In this document: one piece after another, positions 1 through 7,698 of the stretch | How the letters are laid out: each line of letters begins with the position of its first letter | Position numbering within the stretch: position 1 is the stretch's first letter | DNA from: a virus | DNA length: 31,493 bases | Direction: 5' to 3' (one strand) | IMG/VR virus record: IMGVR_UViG_3300047299_000026 | Span: 1 to 31,493 of that record | The notes under the pieces: model-generated | What the model was told of the DNA's origin: nothing | Database searches by the model: none | What the model saw: only the letters and a program-made list of their open reading frames with translations | Made by a program: the position numbers and the translations under genes

Positions 1-277
1 TCATTGCAGAACTGTATTGGTCAGCAAGTTCTTTATCAGTACTTGCTACGCATACAACCAAGGCTTTGTTAATCTTTAGATTACGTGTGTTGGCAGGATT
101 AACTGTCATCAAGTAAGGAGTAAGTGCCGGACCACCTTTAGGACCTACACTTAGCGTCACTGGACGATCAATAGTGTAAGTTGCACTATCATCTTCTTTG
201 TAAGTACCAATAAGTTCTTCACCTGAACTCATCTTAAGAGTTACTACATCACCATCTCGTTTTACGTCGATTAACAT
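1..277 (-). CDS. Sm-like (LSm/Hfq-fold) small phage protein, 3' end cut by window edge
   Basis: The start codon is ATG at 277, preceded by a good Shine-Dalgarno (AAGGA about 7 nt upstream). About 92 codons are visible before the left edge, so the C-terminus is missing. The N-terminus alternates short beta strands (MLIDVKRDGDVVTLKM, then SGEELIGTYKE, then TYTIDRPVTL), the pattern expected of an Sm-like barrel in which a strand is followed by a SGEELIG turn. Small proteins of this look occur in T4-like marine phages, but no function is established to my knowledge. It is the last visible gene of the exonuclease-nrdA-nrdB operon. The fold call is inference from pattern; a generic small beta-barrel is the alternative. 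Confidence 0.6.
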   Translation of the reverse strand, partial: MLIDVKRDGDVVTLKMSSGEELIGTYKEDDSATYTIDRPVTLSVGPKGGPALTPYLMTVNPANTRNLKINKALVVCVASTDKELADQYSSAM

Positions 278-285
278 TTTTTTCC

Positions 286-314
286 TTATAGTTTAAATCC
301 AGCAAAGGTATCTT
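286..314 (-). repeat. Direct repeat copy A of the nrdB 3' end
   Basis: This 29-nt block matches 1424-1452 at 27 of 29 positions. It encodes the last codons (DTFAGFKL plus stop) of the 136-residue ORF. Directly after its stop codon comes the Shine-Dalgarno of the Sm-like gene, so deleting the 1138 bp between the two copies would leave an intact nrdB reading straight into that gene. Confidence 0.85.
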
Positions 315-696
315 CATATATAACCTTCTCATTATAATTTATCTGATTGCAATTGCTATAAACATCCGTAAACAAGCGATCATTCCCCCAAACAAAGACA
401 TTATGAGTACGGTCGTCGTCAACTGGTGTAATGTCAATTATGCCATTATTATTCCATACACTATGCTTAATTGCTATCCACTTGTCTTCGCTAGCACTTA
501 CAGCCATATAATATCCTGTTAACTTTTTGCCGCCATACATTGCAACATATAATTCAACATTGGCATGGCAACGATTGACACGGGTGTGCGGCTTCTGTAC
601 AATTGGAACAACCGCTACATTGTTACATCCTAAAATATCCATAGCAGATTTCAATCTAGGATCATTACGGGCAGGTAATGTGGCATCACATATCAT
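286..696 (-). CDS. Unknown 136-residue protein ending in an NrdB-type C-terminal tail
   Basis: I do not recognise a characterised family. The middle holds a conserved-looking core (NRCHANVELYV, YGGKKLTGYYMAV, IKHSVWNNNG, IDITP) like small phage proteins whose Cys-His and HSVW motifs recur, but the function is unknown. The last eight residues, DTFAGFKL, are identical to the C-terminus of NrdB encoded 1.1 kb upstream, and the DNA is nearly identical too. In class Ia ribonucleotide reductases the C-terminal peptide of the small subunit docks on NrdA, so this protein could in principle bind NrdA. The start at 696 overlaps the end of the homing endonuclease gene by 11 nt, which suggests translational coupling. 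The tail may instead be a by-product of endonuclease-gene insertion. Confidence 0.75.
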   Translation of the reverse strand: MICDATLPARNDPRLKSAMDILGCNNVAVVPIVQKPHTRVNRCHANVELYVAMYGGKKLTGYYMAVSASEDKWIAIKHSVWNNNGIIDITPVDDDRTHNVFVWGNDRLFTDVYSNCNQINYNEKVIYEDTFAGFKL

Positions 697-1378
697 GTTT
701 TATTTGCCAACCTGCGGCTGTGCCTCGATTGGGGATCCTGTGTTCTGCATAAGCGGCATGCATAGTAGCATAGCTGAGTCCAAGCTCTTTGCATTTTGCA
801 CGTAGATTTCCGTGTGCATAATGTTCTACTCCTGCAGGGTCAGTTAGTATCCAATTTTTCGCCTTAGGATTGTTGGCCCCGGCTAGCTTACCTTTATTTG
901 CTTGGCCTATTTTATTTTTTGTAGCTTGACTATGCGAGCAATCTCTATTGGCATGTGCATTTATTACACTTTCTCTTATTTTTGACTTAGTGGCCTCAGT
1001 ATGAGTAGTTGGCCCAAATCCACCTCTTGAAAGTTGCAATTTTCTAAAATGCTCAATGCGGTTAGCGGATCGATCACCGTATAGTTCTTTATAAGTTTTT
1101 CCCTTGTGATTAGGAGGAAGGCCGCCTCCAGGTGTTAAGTTATAACCATTTGGTACCATAGTATTGTGCTGTTGTATATACATGTCTTCATTTATTACAC
1201 TATCCTCTGCTATGATTTCAAATGTAATATGTTCAATACCATATTTCTTTATAGCCTGATAAACCAACTTACTTCCTTTGCCAGTTTTATGATCATTCCA
1301 TCTGCACTCTACGTTATCAGAATATCCTATGTACGATTTGCTGTTTACTTGATTAGTAATTTTATATATGTGTCCCAT
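686..1378 (-). CDS. GIY-YIG homing endonuclease, free-standing
   Basis: The N-terminal nuclease domain (residues about 1-90) has the GIY-YIG signature as HIYKIT (3-8) and SYIG (15-18), the conserved Arg26, a candidate catalytic Glu64, and the YNLTPGG stretch at 79-85 typical of Seg and I-Tev enzymes. The C-terminal half has repeated NUMOD3-like segments (HTEATKSKI, HSQATKNKI) and a GANNPKAKNW plus helix-turn-helix-like region for DNA recognition. Such enzymes cut an allele lacking the insertion and spread their own gene by repair. It sits directly downstream of nrdB, a gene that hosts the GIY-YIG enzyme I-TevIII in an intron in T4; here no intron is seen. It has its own late promoter box 5 nt before the ATG and no Shine-Dalgarno, so it is probably made late, unlike the early nrd genes. 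Confidence 0.92.
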   Translation of the reverse strand: MGHIYKITNQVNSKSYIGYSDNVECRWNDHKTGKGSKLVYQAIKKYGIEHITFEIIAEDSVINEDMYIQQHNTMVPNGYNLTPGGGLPPNHKGKTYKELYGDRSANRIEHFRKLQLSRGGFGPTTHTEATKSKIRESVINAHANRDCSHSQATKNKIGQANKGKLAGANNPKAKNWILTDPAGVEHYAHGNLRAKCKELGLSYATMHAAYAEHRIPNRGTAAGWQIKHDM

Positions 1379-1383
1379 GCACT

Positions 1384-1391
1384 TATTTATA
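1384..1391 (-). promoter_or_regulatory. T4-like late promoter box TATAAATA
   Basis: An exact T4 late box, TATAAATA, reads on the minus strand and is followed by 5 nt (AGTGC) and the ATG of the homing endonuclease. With T4 geometry the first transcribed base would be the A of the start codon, giving a leaderless mRNA. Confidence 0.75.
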
Positions 1392-1423
1392 TAAGAGACA
1401 CATATTGATACACATATAGTCTA

Positions 1424-1452
1424 TTAGAGTTTAAATCCAGCAAAAGTATCTT
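1424..1452 (-). repeat. Direct repeat copy B: 3' end of nrdB
   Basis: Second copy of the 29-nt block at 286-314 (27 of 29 identical). It encodes the genuine NrdB C-terminus DTFAGFKL and stop. The copies diverge abruptly on both sides. Confidence 0.85.
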
Positions 1453-2521
1453 TGCTTACGTCTTGTTTAATACCACCAATAACATAACTTTGAATCTGCG
1501 TTTGCTGTGGTGCTACTTGCAGTCCTTTACTGCTTGTCCAATGATCAGTCCACGGCAAAGGATTGTCATTTGCGCTACGTTCGTAACGTGTTTCTACGCC
1601 AAGGCCTTTAAGGCGTTTGTTGGCAATGTGTTCAACATACTGGTGCAATAGCTTTGCGTTAAGGCCAACGATGGCGCCACGACTAAACAAATAGTCAGCC
1701 CATTCTTTTTCTTCAGCTACAACTAAATCATAGATAGCACCAATCTCGCCAATTAGCTCATTGGCAATTTCTTGCATCTCTGGATCGTCACCTTTAAACC
1801 AGTTCTTGATAATGTGTGTTGTAATGCTTAGGTGTTGGCTTTCGTCTCGAGCAATAAGACTGATAATCTTTGCCGAGCCTTCCATCTTCTTTAGTTCGCC
1901 AAACGCAAATGAGCAAGCAAACGACACATAAAAGCGAAGTGCTTCAAGTGCATTAACATTGACCATTGCTAGAAACAACTTCTTCTTGACTGCTCGCAAG
2001 GTGCCTTTGCCAGAATAGAAATACTCATTAGCTACCTGAATGAACTCATCATATGCTTTGGTCACACTCTTGGCACGAGCAATAATCTTTTCATCATCAA
2101 GCAAGGTATCAAACACTTCACTTGGGTTCGAGTAGATGTTCTTGATAATGTGCGTGTAACTGCGACTATGAATGTTTTCAAAGAACTGCCAGGTGTTCAT
2201 GCAACCTTCAAGCTCGGGTAGAGAGCAGAATGGCATGAACGCCATAGCTGGGCCACGTCCTTGTACGCTGTCCAGTAAAATTTGATACTTTAGGTTAGCA
2301 GTAAAGATAAACTTTTGTTCATCACGAAAGTCAAGATAATCACTGCGATCCTTTTGCAATGATACTTCTTCTGGACGCCAAAAGTATCCAAGTTGAGTTT
2401 GCGTTAGCTTATCAAACACTGGATACTTAAAAGTGTCAAATCGTTGGGCATTGAGTGCTTCACCAAAAAACATAGGTTGTTTGGTGAAGTCTACTTTGCC
2501 CTGATTAAAAACTGTTGTCAC
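1424..2521 (-). CDS. nrdB: Ribonucleotide reductase class Ia, small (beta) subunit
   Basis: It makes the diiron-tyrosyl radical that drives reduction of ribonucleotides to deoxyribonucleotides together with NrdA. All expected residues are present, partly with E. coli numbering: iron ligands D84 (LLDS), E115, H118 (ENIHSRSY), E193 (NALEA), E227 and H230 (RDESQH), and radical Tyr122. Length, 365 residues, is normal. The C-terminal tail ends DTFAGFKL, the part that docks on NrdA in this class. The start is GTG at 2521 with AAGGA about 10 nt upstream, and the gap to nrdA is only 12 nt, so the two are co-transcribed. There is no sign of an intron or frameshift. The odd point is the duplicated 3' end (see 286-314). 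Confidence 0.98.
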   Translation of the reverse strand: MTTVFNQGKVDFTKQPMFFGEALNAQRFDTFKYPVFDKLTQTQLGYFWRPEEVSLQKDRSDYLDFRDEQKFIFTANLKYQILLDSVQGRGPAMAFMPFCSLPELEGCMNTWQFFENIHSRSYTHIIKNIYSNPSEVFDTLLDDEKIIARAKSVTKAYDEFIQVANEYFYSGKGTLRAVKKKLFLAMVNVNALEALRFYVSFACSFAFGELKKMEGSAKIISLIARDESQHLSITTHIIKNWFKGDDPEMQEIANELIGEIGAIYDLVVAEEKEWADYLFSRGAIVGLNAKLLHQYVEHIANKRLKGLGVETRYERSANDNPLPWTDHWTSSKGLQVAPQQTQIQSYVIGGIKQDVSKDTFAGFKL

Positions 2522-2533
2522 GTTTTTGTTTCC

Positions 2534-4840
2534 TTAAATTGTGCAGGCTTCGCAAGCCTCTGAATCGTCATCATTTACTTGTTGTAATTGTAACACGGGT
2601 GCGGATGTCGTGTCAAGTGTATCTTCGTCCTCACCTTTCATATCGTATGTGTTATGGTAGTAGCTAGTCTTCCAGCCCAACTTGTAAGTTGTCAACAAGT
2701 CACGGAACATGATACTCATTGGCACTTCGTTGTTTGGATAGTGCTTGGGATTGTAAGACCAATTTCCAGAAATGGCCTGGTCAAAGTATTTTTGCATTGC
2801 CGCAACAATCTTTATATAACCATCTTGAACACCATCTTCATACAAGTACGAGTAATTGTTCTTTAAGCTACCGTATTGTGGGACAATTTGCTTGAGTGGT
2901 CCCTTCTTGGACTTCTTAGTGCTCATTGCCGCACGTGGTGGCTCAATACCGTTAGTTTCATTACTTGCAACAGAGCTTGACTCACTAGGCATTTGTGCAG
3001 ATAATGTGCTGTGGCGCATGCCATGTTCAGCAACTTCACGACGCAACAATTCCCAATCGTAGTGCAAGTCTGTACCCAAGAACTCATCAACATCACGCTT
3101 GTATGTGTCAATAGGCAAGATACCTTGGCTGTACTTTGTACGACCGAAGTATTCGCAAGGACCCTTTTCCTTTGCAAGCTCAACACTGGCTTTGATCAAG
3201 TAGTATTGGAACGCTTCAGTTAAACGGTTAACTGATTGTGCGGCTTCGACATCGGAGTACTTTAAACCCTTCTTGGCCAAATAGTGTGCGAGACCAATGT
3301 AACCAATGCCAAGACTACGACGAGCCTTTGTAGAAATCTCTGCGGCAATAACTGGGTAGCGTTGGTAGTCAATGATCTGATCTAACGCACGAACTGCAAG
3401 CTCAGTCAAGTTCTTTAGGTCGTCAAGTTCACGAACATTACCTACGTTGATAGCACTTAAAATGCAAAGTGCAATTTCACCTTCTTTGTCATCTAATGTT
3501 TGAATAGGATCTGTTGGCAATGTAATTTCTTGACACAAGTTGCTCATACGCACCATGTCTAAGAAACTACTGTGGCTATTACAGTGGTCAATATTCATAA
3601 TATAGATACGACCAGTTTCTGCACGTTCCTTTAGCAATTCTCCAAACAACGCCATGGCCTTGACAGTCTTCTTGGAGATCAAAGGATCCTTTTCGTACTT
3701 GACATACAGTTCGTCAAATACTTCATTGTTACCAAACGCTTCGTACAAGCCCGGAACATCATGCGGTGAGAACAATGTAATGTCACCATCGGCTAACAAG
3801 CGTTCGTAGAAAATCTTGCTTAACTGAATAGAGTAGTCTAGCTTTCGTACACGGTTGTCTTCGGTGCCTTTGTTATTCTTTAGCACAATAACGTCGCCAA
3901 TCTCTTTGTGCCAGATAGGAAAGTGAACTGTAGCACTACCGCCACGAACACCGTTTTGTGTGCATGATCGCACTACGCTTTCATACACTTTCAAGAATGG
4001 AATAACACCAGTGTGTGCAACTTCGCCGCCACGAATCTTAGAGTTAATAGCGCGAATGCGACCAACGTTCAAACCAATGCCAGCACGTTGAGCAATGTAA
4101 TAACCAACGGCAGAACTGCTGTTAAAGATACTAGGCAATGTATCATCAACGTCAACTAATACGCAAGATGCAAACTGACGAATAGGTGTACGTACACCAG
4201 ACATCACTGGTGTAGGAATGTTAATCTTGAATGTAGAGATAGCATCGTAGTAACGACGAATGTAACTCAGTCGCTTGTCAGCTGGATATGTCGCAAATAG
4301 TGTTGCGGCAATCATCATGTACATGTACTGCGGTGTTTCATAAACATGCCCGTTAGAACGATCTTGTACAAGGTACTTGTCTACAACTTGACGCATGCCT
4401 GCGTAAGTAAAGTCAAGGTCACGTTGATGATTGATGTAAACGTCAAGTTGACGCCATTCTGCTTCAGTGTATTGCTCAAGCAATTCAGCATCGTACACAC
4501 CTGCGGCTACATTTTTCTTTACCAGGTCATACAATGGAATGTAATCAAATTGTCCAAATACAATTTTACGAAGACCGTATAGCAATAAACGTGCGGCTGC
4601 AAATTGATAGTTTGGCTTTTCTAAACTAACTAAGTCACTTGCACTACGTACAAGAATCTCTTGGATGTCGCCTGTAGTGATACCATCGTTAAACTGCAAA
4701 TCTGCGTTCATTTCAATTTGGCTTACACTAACTCCGGCTAGACCTTCGCATGCTTCTTCTACCATCAAGTGGATTTTATTGATGTCCAACGGCTCTTTGC
4801 GCCCGTCTCTTTTAATTACGTTAATTGTTGATTTGCTCAT
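2534..4840 (-). CDS. nrdA: Ribonucleotide reductase class Ia, large (alpha) subunit
   Basis: This is the catalytic subunit for dNTP synthesis. An ATP-cone allosteric domain covers about residues 1-95 (VIKRDGRKEPLD at the start). Catalytic residues line up with E. coli: C226 (FASC) and C459 (EIALC) as the redox pair, N434, C436 and E438 in SNLCQEI at the thiyl radical site, the YY radical-transfer dyad in TSYYHNTYD, and a C-terminal CEAC pair (C763, C766) for thioredoxin/glutaredoxin reduction. Length (768) is typical. The ATG at 4840 has AAAGGA 6 nt upstream. It is followed at 12 nt by nrdB and preceded by an 81-nt gap with no clear promoter, so it is probably read from the sigma70-like promoter at 6068-6096. 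Confidence 0.98.
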   Translation of the reverse strand: MSKSTINVIKRDGRKEPLDINKIHLMVEEACEGLAGVSVSQIEMNADLQFNDGITTGDIQEILVRSASDLVSLEKPNYQFAAARLLLYGLRKIVFGQFDYIPLYDLVKKNVAAGVYDAELLEQYTEAEWRQLDVYINHQRDLDFTYAGMRQVVDKYLVQDRSNGHVYETPQYMYMMIAATLFATYPADKRLSYIRRYYDAISTFKINIPTPVMSGVRTPIRQFASCVLVDVDDTLPSIFNSSSAVGYYIAQRAGIGLNVGRIRAINSKIRGGEVAHTGVIPFLKVYESVVRSCTQNGVRGGSATVHFPIWHKEIGDVIVLKNNKGTEDNRVRKLDYSIQLSKIFYERLLADGDITLFSPHDVPGLYEAFGNNEVFDELYVKYEKDPLISKKTVKAMALFGELLKERAETGRIYIMNIDHCNSHSSFLDMVRMSNLCQEITLPTDPIQTLDDKEGEIALCILSAINVGNVRELDDLKNLTELAVRALDQIIDYQRYPVIAAEISTKARRSLGIGYIGLAHYLAKKGLKYSDVEAAQSVNRLTEAFQYYLIKASVELAKEKGPCEYFGRTKYSQGILPIDTYKRDVDEFLGTDLHYDWELLRREVAEHGMRHSTLSAQMPSESSSVASNETNGIEPPRAAMSTKKSKKGPLKQIVPQYGSLKNNYSYLYEDGVQDGYIKIVAAMQKYFDQAISGNWSYNPKHYPNNEVPMSIMFRDLLTTYKLGWKTSYYHNTYDMKGEDEDTLDTTSAPVLQLQQVNDDDSEACEACTI

Positions 4841-4921
4841 ATTTTCCTTTAATCCAATTTTTGTGTGCGCTGTCTTGGTGCAGTAAGTTCATACTTAACC
4901 AGGAACCATGGCGCAATATCT

Positions 4922-5368
4922 TTATACTTTAACTAGGTTAGCGAGGTCGCTAGGCCCCCATGTTTGTAGAATTTGCATTTTTGCTTCGTTGATGTCGAGT
5001 ACTTCGCCGTCATAATAATTTAACAATTTGTTGTCGGGAAGTATTACCAACAAGCGGGGTGTTTCGTCAATTATGGCTAAAATTAGCTCACAATCTATTT
5101 TGGCCAGCACCATACTGTAAAACATACCAAGTCCTTGTGCGCTAGGACAGAACGATCCAGACCCAATTAAGGCCCAGGGATCAGGCCAAGTTTCTTGTCG
5201 CCAAGGGTCGAATGTTTTAGTAACCATTGGAACAAATTTCCACCAGGTTGCTACTTCTTGATATGCAGAGTTTGTGTCAAGATTTGAAAGACTTAGTCTC
5301 CAGTCTCTCCATGCTGCCAGTTTACCTTGTTTGTCAGTAAACCAATGTTCTAAGTTTCTATGCTTCAC
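4922..5368 (-). CDS. Conserved-looking unknown, tryptophan-rich, 148 residues
   Basis: I do not recognise it. It is rich in tryptophan (for example TWWKFVPM, FDPWRQETWPDPWALIG), followed by a hydrophobic alternating segment (CELILAIIDETPRLLVILP) that looks like packed beta strands, and has no membrane segment or nuclease motif. It sits between the exonuclease and nrdA genes in the same direction, with a 7-nt gap to the exonuclease stop, so it belongs to the nucleotide-metabolism operon. The start in this frame is GTG at 5368 with no Shine-Dalgarno. A late-box-like CATAAGTA lies 4 nt upstream, but it overlaps the previous stop codon and is not a perfect match. Confidence 0.75.
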   Translation of the reverse strand: MKHRNLEHWFTDKQGKLAAWRDWRLSLSNLDTNSAYQEVATWWKFVPMVTKTFDPWRQETWPDPWALIGSGSFCPSAQGLGMFYSMVLAKIDCELILAIIDETPRLLVILPDNKLLNYYDGEVLDINEAKMQILQTWGPSDLANLVKV

Positions 5369-5375
5369 GCGATAC

Positions 5376-6065
5376 TTATGCTAGTTTATAATACTGTTCT
5401 ACTCGTCGAAGCCACAAATCTGTATAACGATCAAACTCGGCTCCCTCAACGATAAATTCCTGATAGATGTTGTCTGCCGAACACATAAAGATTACACCTT
5501 TGCGAATCTTAGTGCCCCATACTTCGTTGTGTGCCAATGCGTATGCTGTAGTTTGAACAAAGTAATCATCAATCCATTCGCGCTTTTTTGGCTTGTTGGT
5601 TTGCTTATGGTCCATGATAGCATCTTCGCCGCTGTGGACGCCGACTAAGTCGGTTGTGCCTGCATATAAGCCCGGGCAGTACAGTTGAACTTCGGTGCCC
5701 CATACTTCATTGCAGTTAACTAGGCCTTCGTTGATAATGGTCTGTGCCATTTTGTGGCTTTGGATAGAGTATGGATTTGTGCCTGGTGTGCCGGCATCTC
5801 CGGTTAGCACATAGTTCTCAAGCCATTTGTGCATGCGAGTGCCACGGCTGGCAGCTTCGGTTGTGATCTCTCGAGCTTTTTGTTCGCCTACGCTCTTACG
5901 CCAGTTTGCCAGAGCTTGCTTAGATTCTTCTGATTTGGTTTTGTCTAGGATTGTAGTAACGCTAGGTACTCGCGATCCATCTGGAGTTTCGTATAGACGA
6001 CTTGCGCCGTCTATTCGATTTAATGGTTGGTAGTTGTATTTGGGGTTAAAATTTATCATTATCAT
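5376..6065 (-). CDS. PD-(D/E)XK family exonuclease (RecB/MGME1-like)
   Basis: The core motifs of a RecB-type nuclease domain are in order: a SVTTILD N-terminal box (35-41), H79 in GTRMHKWLE, E125 in TEVQLY, D139 in YAGTTDLVG, the catalytic D152-x-K154 (MDHKQTNK) and the QTTAYALA box (171-178, QxxxY type). Such enzymes degrade DNA in a metal-dependent way; in T4-like marine phages they are thought to help break down host DNA or process recombination ends. It heads the operon with nrdA and nrdB, which fits recycling of host nucleotides into dNTPs. The promoter at 6068-6096 places +1 near 6061, so translation more likely begins at the third codon, ATG 6059 (MINFNPKY), giving 227 residues and an almost leaderless mRNA. 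Confidence 0.9.
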   Translation of the reverse strand: MIMINFNPKYNYQPLNRIDGASRLYETPDGSRVPSVTTILDKTKSEESKQALANWRKSVGEQKAREITTEAASRGTRMHKWLENYVLTGDAGTPGTNPYSIQSHKMAQTIINEGLVNCNEVWGTEVQLYCPGLYAGTTDLVGVHSGEDAIMDHKQTNKPKKREWIDDYFVQTTAYALAHNEVWGTKIRKGVIFMCSADNIYQEFIVEGAEFDRYTDLWLRRVEQYYKLA

Positions 6066-6067
6066 TT

Positions 6068-6096
6068 ATTATACACAAGCGTATATAATAAGTCAA
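6068..6096 (-). promoter_or_regulatory. Strong sigma70-like early promoter for the exonuclease-nrd operon
   Basis: On the minus strand TTGACT (6096-6091) is followed by a 17-nt spacer and a perfect TATAAT (6073-6068). The expected +1 (near 6061) falls inside the annotated first codons, so the third-codon ATG (6059) is the likely start. Confidence 0.85.
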
Positions 6097-6099
6097 TGA

Positions 6100-6447
6100 T
6101 TACCAGGCGATTACCCACTGAAAAGTAGTTTGGCTAACCGGATTGATTTGGCGTTCGATTGTGTATCCAAGATCTGTAAAATACTGAATCACTTTAGCCA
6201 TTTGAAGTCTTAATTGGCGACTATCATTGACACCAGTCCAAGTATTGTAATATTCGGTTGCTAATGCATATCCAGTGTCAGTTGGATTCTTTGCCATTGT
6301 GCTTGTAGTTGATACTGTCACTTCGACTGCACCATCAGCAGATGCTAAAAGGATTTCTTCTTCTAAGTCACGGATTTCTCTCAAAACAAAAATATCTTGT
6401 AGTGATTTTAGTCGTGCTTCTGATGCAGTTAACATTACGCGGCTCAT
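6100..6447 (-). CDS. Unknown small phage protein, 115 residues
   Basis: No family is recognised. The N-terminal third is helical and acidic (SEARLKSLQDIFVLREIRDLEEEILLA), followed by a Ser/Thr-rich stretch (VEVTVSTTSTMA) and a C-terminal part with paired aromatic residues (ATEYYNTW, YFTDLGYTIERQ, FQWVIAW). The start overlaps the stop of the preceding gene (ATGA type), so it is translationally coupled as the last gene of the three-gene unit starting at 7401. That unit has a late promoter box, which suggests a virion or assembly role, but no direct evidence exists. Confidence 0.75.
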   Translation of the reverse strand: MSRVMLTASEARLKSLQDIFVLREIRDLEEEILLASADGAVEVTVSTTSTMAKNPTDTGYALATEYYNTWTGVNDSRQLRLQMAKVIQYFTDLGYTIERQINPVSQTTFQWVIAW

Positions 6448-6785
6448 AATCCCAAATCCTTTCGTGCTTGCTTTACTGCATCCTTGCCTACAATTTCTTT
6501 ATTCTGTTCTGCTTGATCAACTGTATCAGCACCTGGAACGGTAGTCATCATAATTTTATCATTGCTAACGTCGGCGACCAAGTCGTTGTTTTTTGCTTTG
6601 AATGTTGCGATTAGACCACGGATAGCATCAATTTGATTTGATGCACTGAATCCCATCTTATTGAGACGTTGCACTAACTCTTGCATAGGCAAGGTTGCTA
6701 CGCCATCGTTTTGACTCTTAATTAAGAGCATTTTGACAGCGTTAGCAAAACTTTGATCTACACTAGATAGTTCAAGCAATATCAC
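6444..6785 (-). CDS. Unknown small phage protein, 113 residues
   Basis: It is not recognised. Predominantly helical: VDQSFANAVKMLLIKSQNDGVATLPMQELVQRLNKMG-type sequence with a hydrophobic repeat, then a hydrophilic lysine-containing C-terminus (KDAVKQARKDLGL). The frame opens with GTG at 6785 inside the last codons of the 209-residue gene (14-nt overlap), and its stop overlaps the ATG of the next gene (ATGA), so all three are tightly coupled. Belongs to the late-promoter unit; the function is unknown. Confidence 0.75.
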   Translation of the reverse strand: MILLELSSVDQSFANAVKMLLIKSQNDGVATLPMQELVQRLNKMGFSASNQIDAIRGLIATFKAKNNDLVADVSNDKIMMTTVPGADTVDQAEQNKEIVGKDAVKQARKDLGL

Positions 6786-7401
6786 TCTTCATCTCCCTGC
6801 CAGTTGGTTCGTCTTCTGGGCCTGCACTACTTGGGAAAATTGGAGCTTCACCGCCTGCTTCGTCACCTGGTAAAGTAGCTGGTAGCGCATCGCCTGGGCT
6901 TGTCAAGCTAGTAATAGCCGAATCAAGCGTGTCTTTTGTTTGCATTAACATGTTAATGGATTCTTCTAGGGCACCCTTAACAGTTTGTACGTATTGCTCG
7001 CCGGCAGCATCACCAAAACGAGCTTTGATTTGATCAACTAACGTAATCAAATCTTTACCTAGCATGTCTGCTACGTCTTCGATCATGCCTTGGAAGTCTT
7101 TGTTCATTGAACGTGCGGCAATAATAACTTCTGCTTGATCTAAATCAGCATCGTCTAATTCGCTTTCAAATAAAACTGGATCTACGTTGGCCATTTCTTC
7201 GTATACTTCACGTTGCAAAATTGCACGAGTATACTCTGCACCACCACGGCTTGCTAAAGTATCAATTTCCGATTGAACACGCTCTAGTTGTTCACGTAAC
7301 ATGCGCCCGCCTAGTGGCTTAACGTCAATGCTTTCCTTACGCAACGCACGACGAGCTGCCTGTGCTGGCGTAGTTGTTGTTGTAATATCATTAAATTTCA
7401 T
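6772..7401 (-). CDS. Unknown helical phage protein, 209 residues, probably late
   Basis: No family is recognised. The N-terminus carries a run of threonines (DITTTTTPAQAARRALRKE), the middle is long amphipathic acidic helix (REQLERVQSEIDTL, FESELDDADLDQAEVIIAAR), and the C-terminus is a low-complexity Gly/Ala/Pro/Glu tail (GDEAGGEAPIF). A scaffold-like or core-like role would fit the acidic helices, but this is only a guess. The ATG at 7401 has a clear GGAG Shine-Dalgarno and a CTAAATA late box 17 nt upstream, making it one of the SD-led late genes of the window. Confidence 0.8.
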   Translation of the reverse strand: MKFNDITTTTTPAQAARRALRKESIDVKPLGGRMLREQLERVQSEIDTLASRGGAEYTRAILQREVYEEMANVDPVLFESELDDADLDQAEVIIAARSMNKDFQGMIEDVADMLGKDLITLVDQIKARFGDAAGEQYVQTVKGALEESINMLMQTKDTLDSAITSLTSPGDALPATLPGDEAGGEAPIFPSSAGPEDEPTGREMKSDIA

Positions 7402-7418
7402 AATGGTCTCCGATACTT

Positions 7419-7425
7419 TATTTAG
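7419..7425 (-). promoter_or_regulatory. Late promoter box CTAAATA
   Basis: CTAAATA reads on the minus strand across the stop codon of the basic-protein gene, 17 nt before the ATG at 7401. The predicted leader of about 12 nt contains GGAG, so this is a leadered late transcript. Confidence 0.7.
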
Positions 7426-7697
7426 TGTTTTGGCTTGCTCATTTTGTTCATTCTGGCCGCACGTTTACTTACTTGGTTGAACTTTTTAGTTCTACGTGCT
7501 CTTGCAATGAATCTTTTTTTGAATTTGGCTTTTAAGCGTTTAAATCTGATGCGCTTTTTAATGTCGATTCGTTTGCTACATGTGCTTGCCGCACTAACAA
7601 CACGACCTTTTTTGATACCTGAAGTACAACGAAGTTTACGTTTGATTCGTTTACCGGAACGAGCCCATACCAGTTTAGCTTCAACAACGATTTGCAT
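7422..7697 (-). CDS. Highly basic small phage protein, 91 residues
   Basis: By my count 35 of 91 residues are Lys or Arg and only two are acidic (E6, D45). Motifs include VWARSGKRIKRKLRC, TSGIKKGRVVS and STCSKRIDIKK, with two cysteines separated by 16 residues. A similar protein (WARSGK, RKYRCTSG, KGRVV) is, as I remember it, widespread in T4-like marine phages but uncharacterised. The charge implies nucleic acid binding, for example to packaged DNA, the prohead or mRNA. It lies between a late-type unit and a coiled-coil/membrane protein gene whose stop abuts its start (1-nt gap), so it is co-transcribed with that gene. Confidence 0.85.
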   Translation of the reverse strand: MQIVVEAKLVWARSGKRIKRKLRCTSGIKKGRVVSAASTCSKRIDIKKRIRFKRLKAKFKKRFIARARRTKKFNQVSKRAARMNKMSKPKH

Positions 7698-7698
7698 G

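Noticed and set aside
1424-4840. Group I intron in nrdB or nrdA, as in T4 nrdB
   Set aside because: Both proteins read continuously with all catalytic residues, and no splice-like interruption is seen; the endonuclease gene is free-standing downstream.
4841-4921. Open stretch encoding a possible peptide (PWFLVKYELTAPRQRT) between the 148-residue gene and nrdA
   Set aside because: No ATG, GTG or TTG start follows the in-frame stop, and there is no ribosome site; it may be a remnant but cannot be supported.
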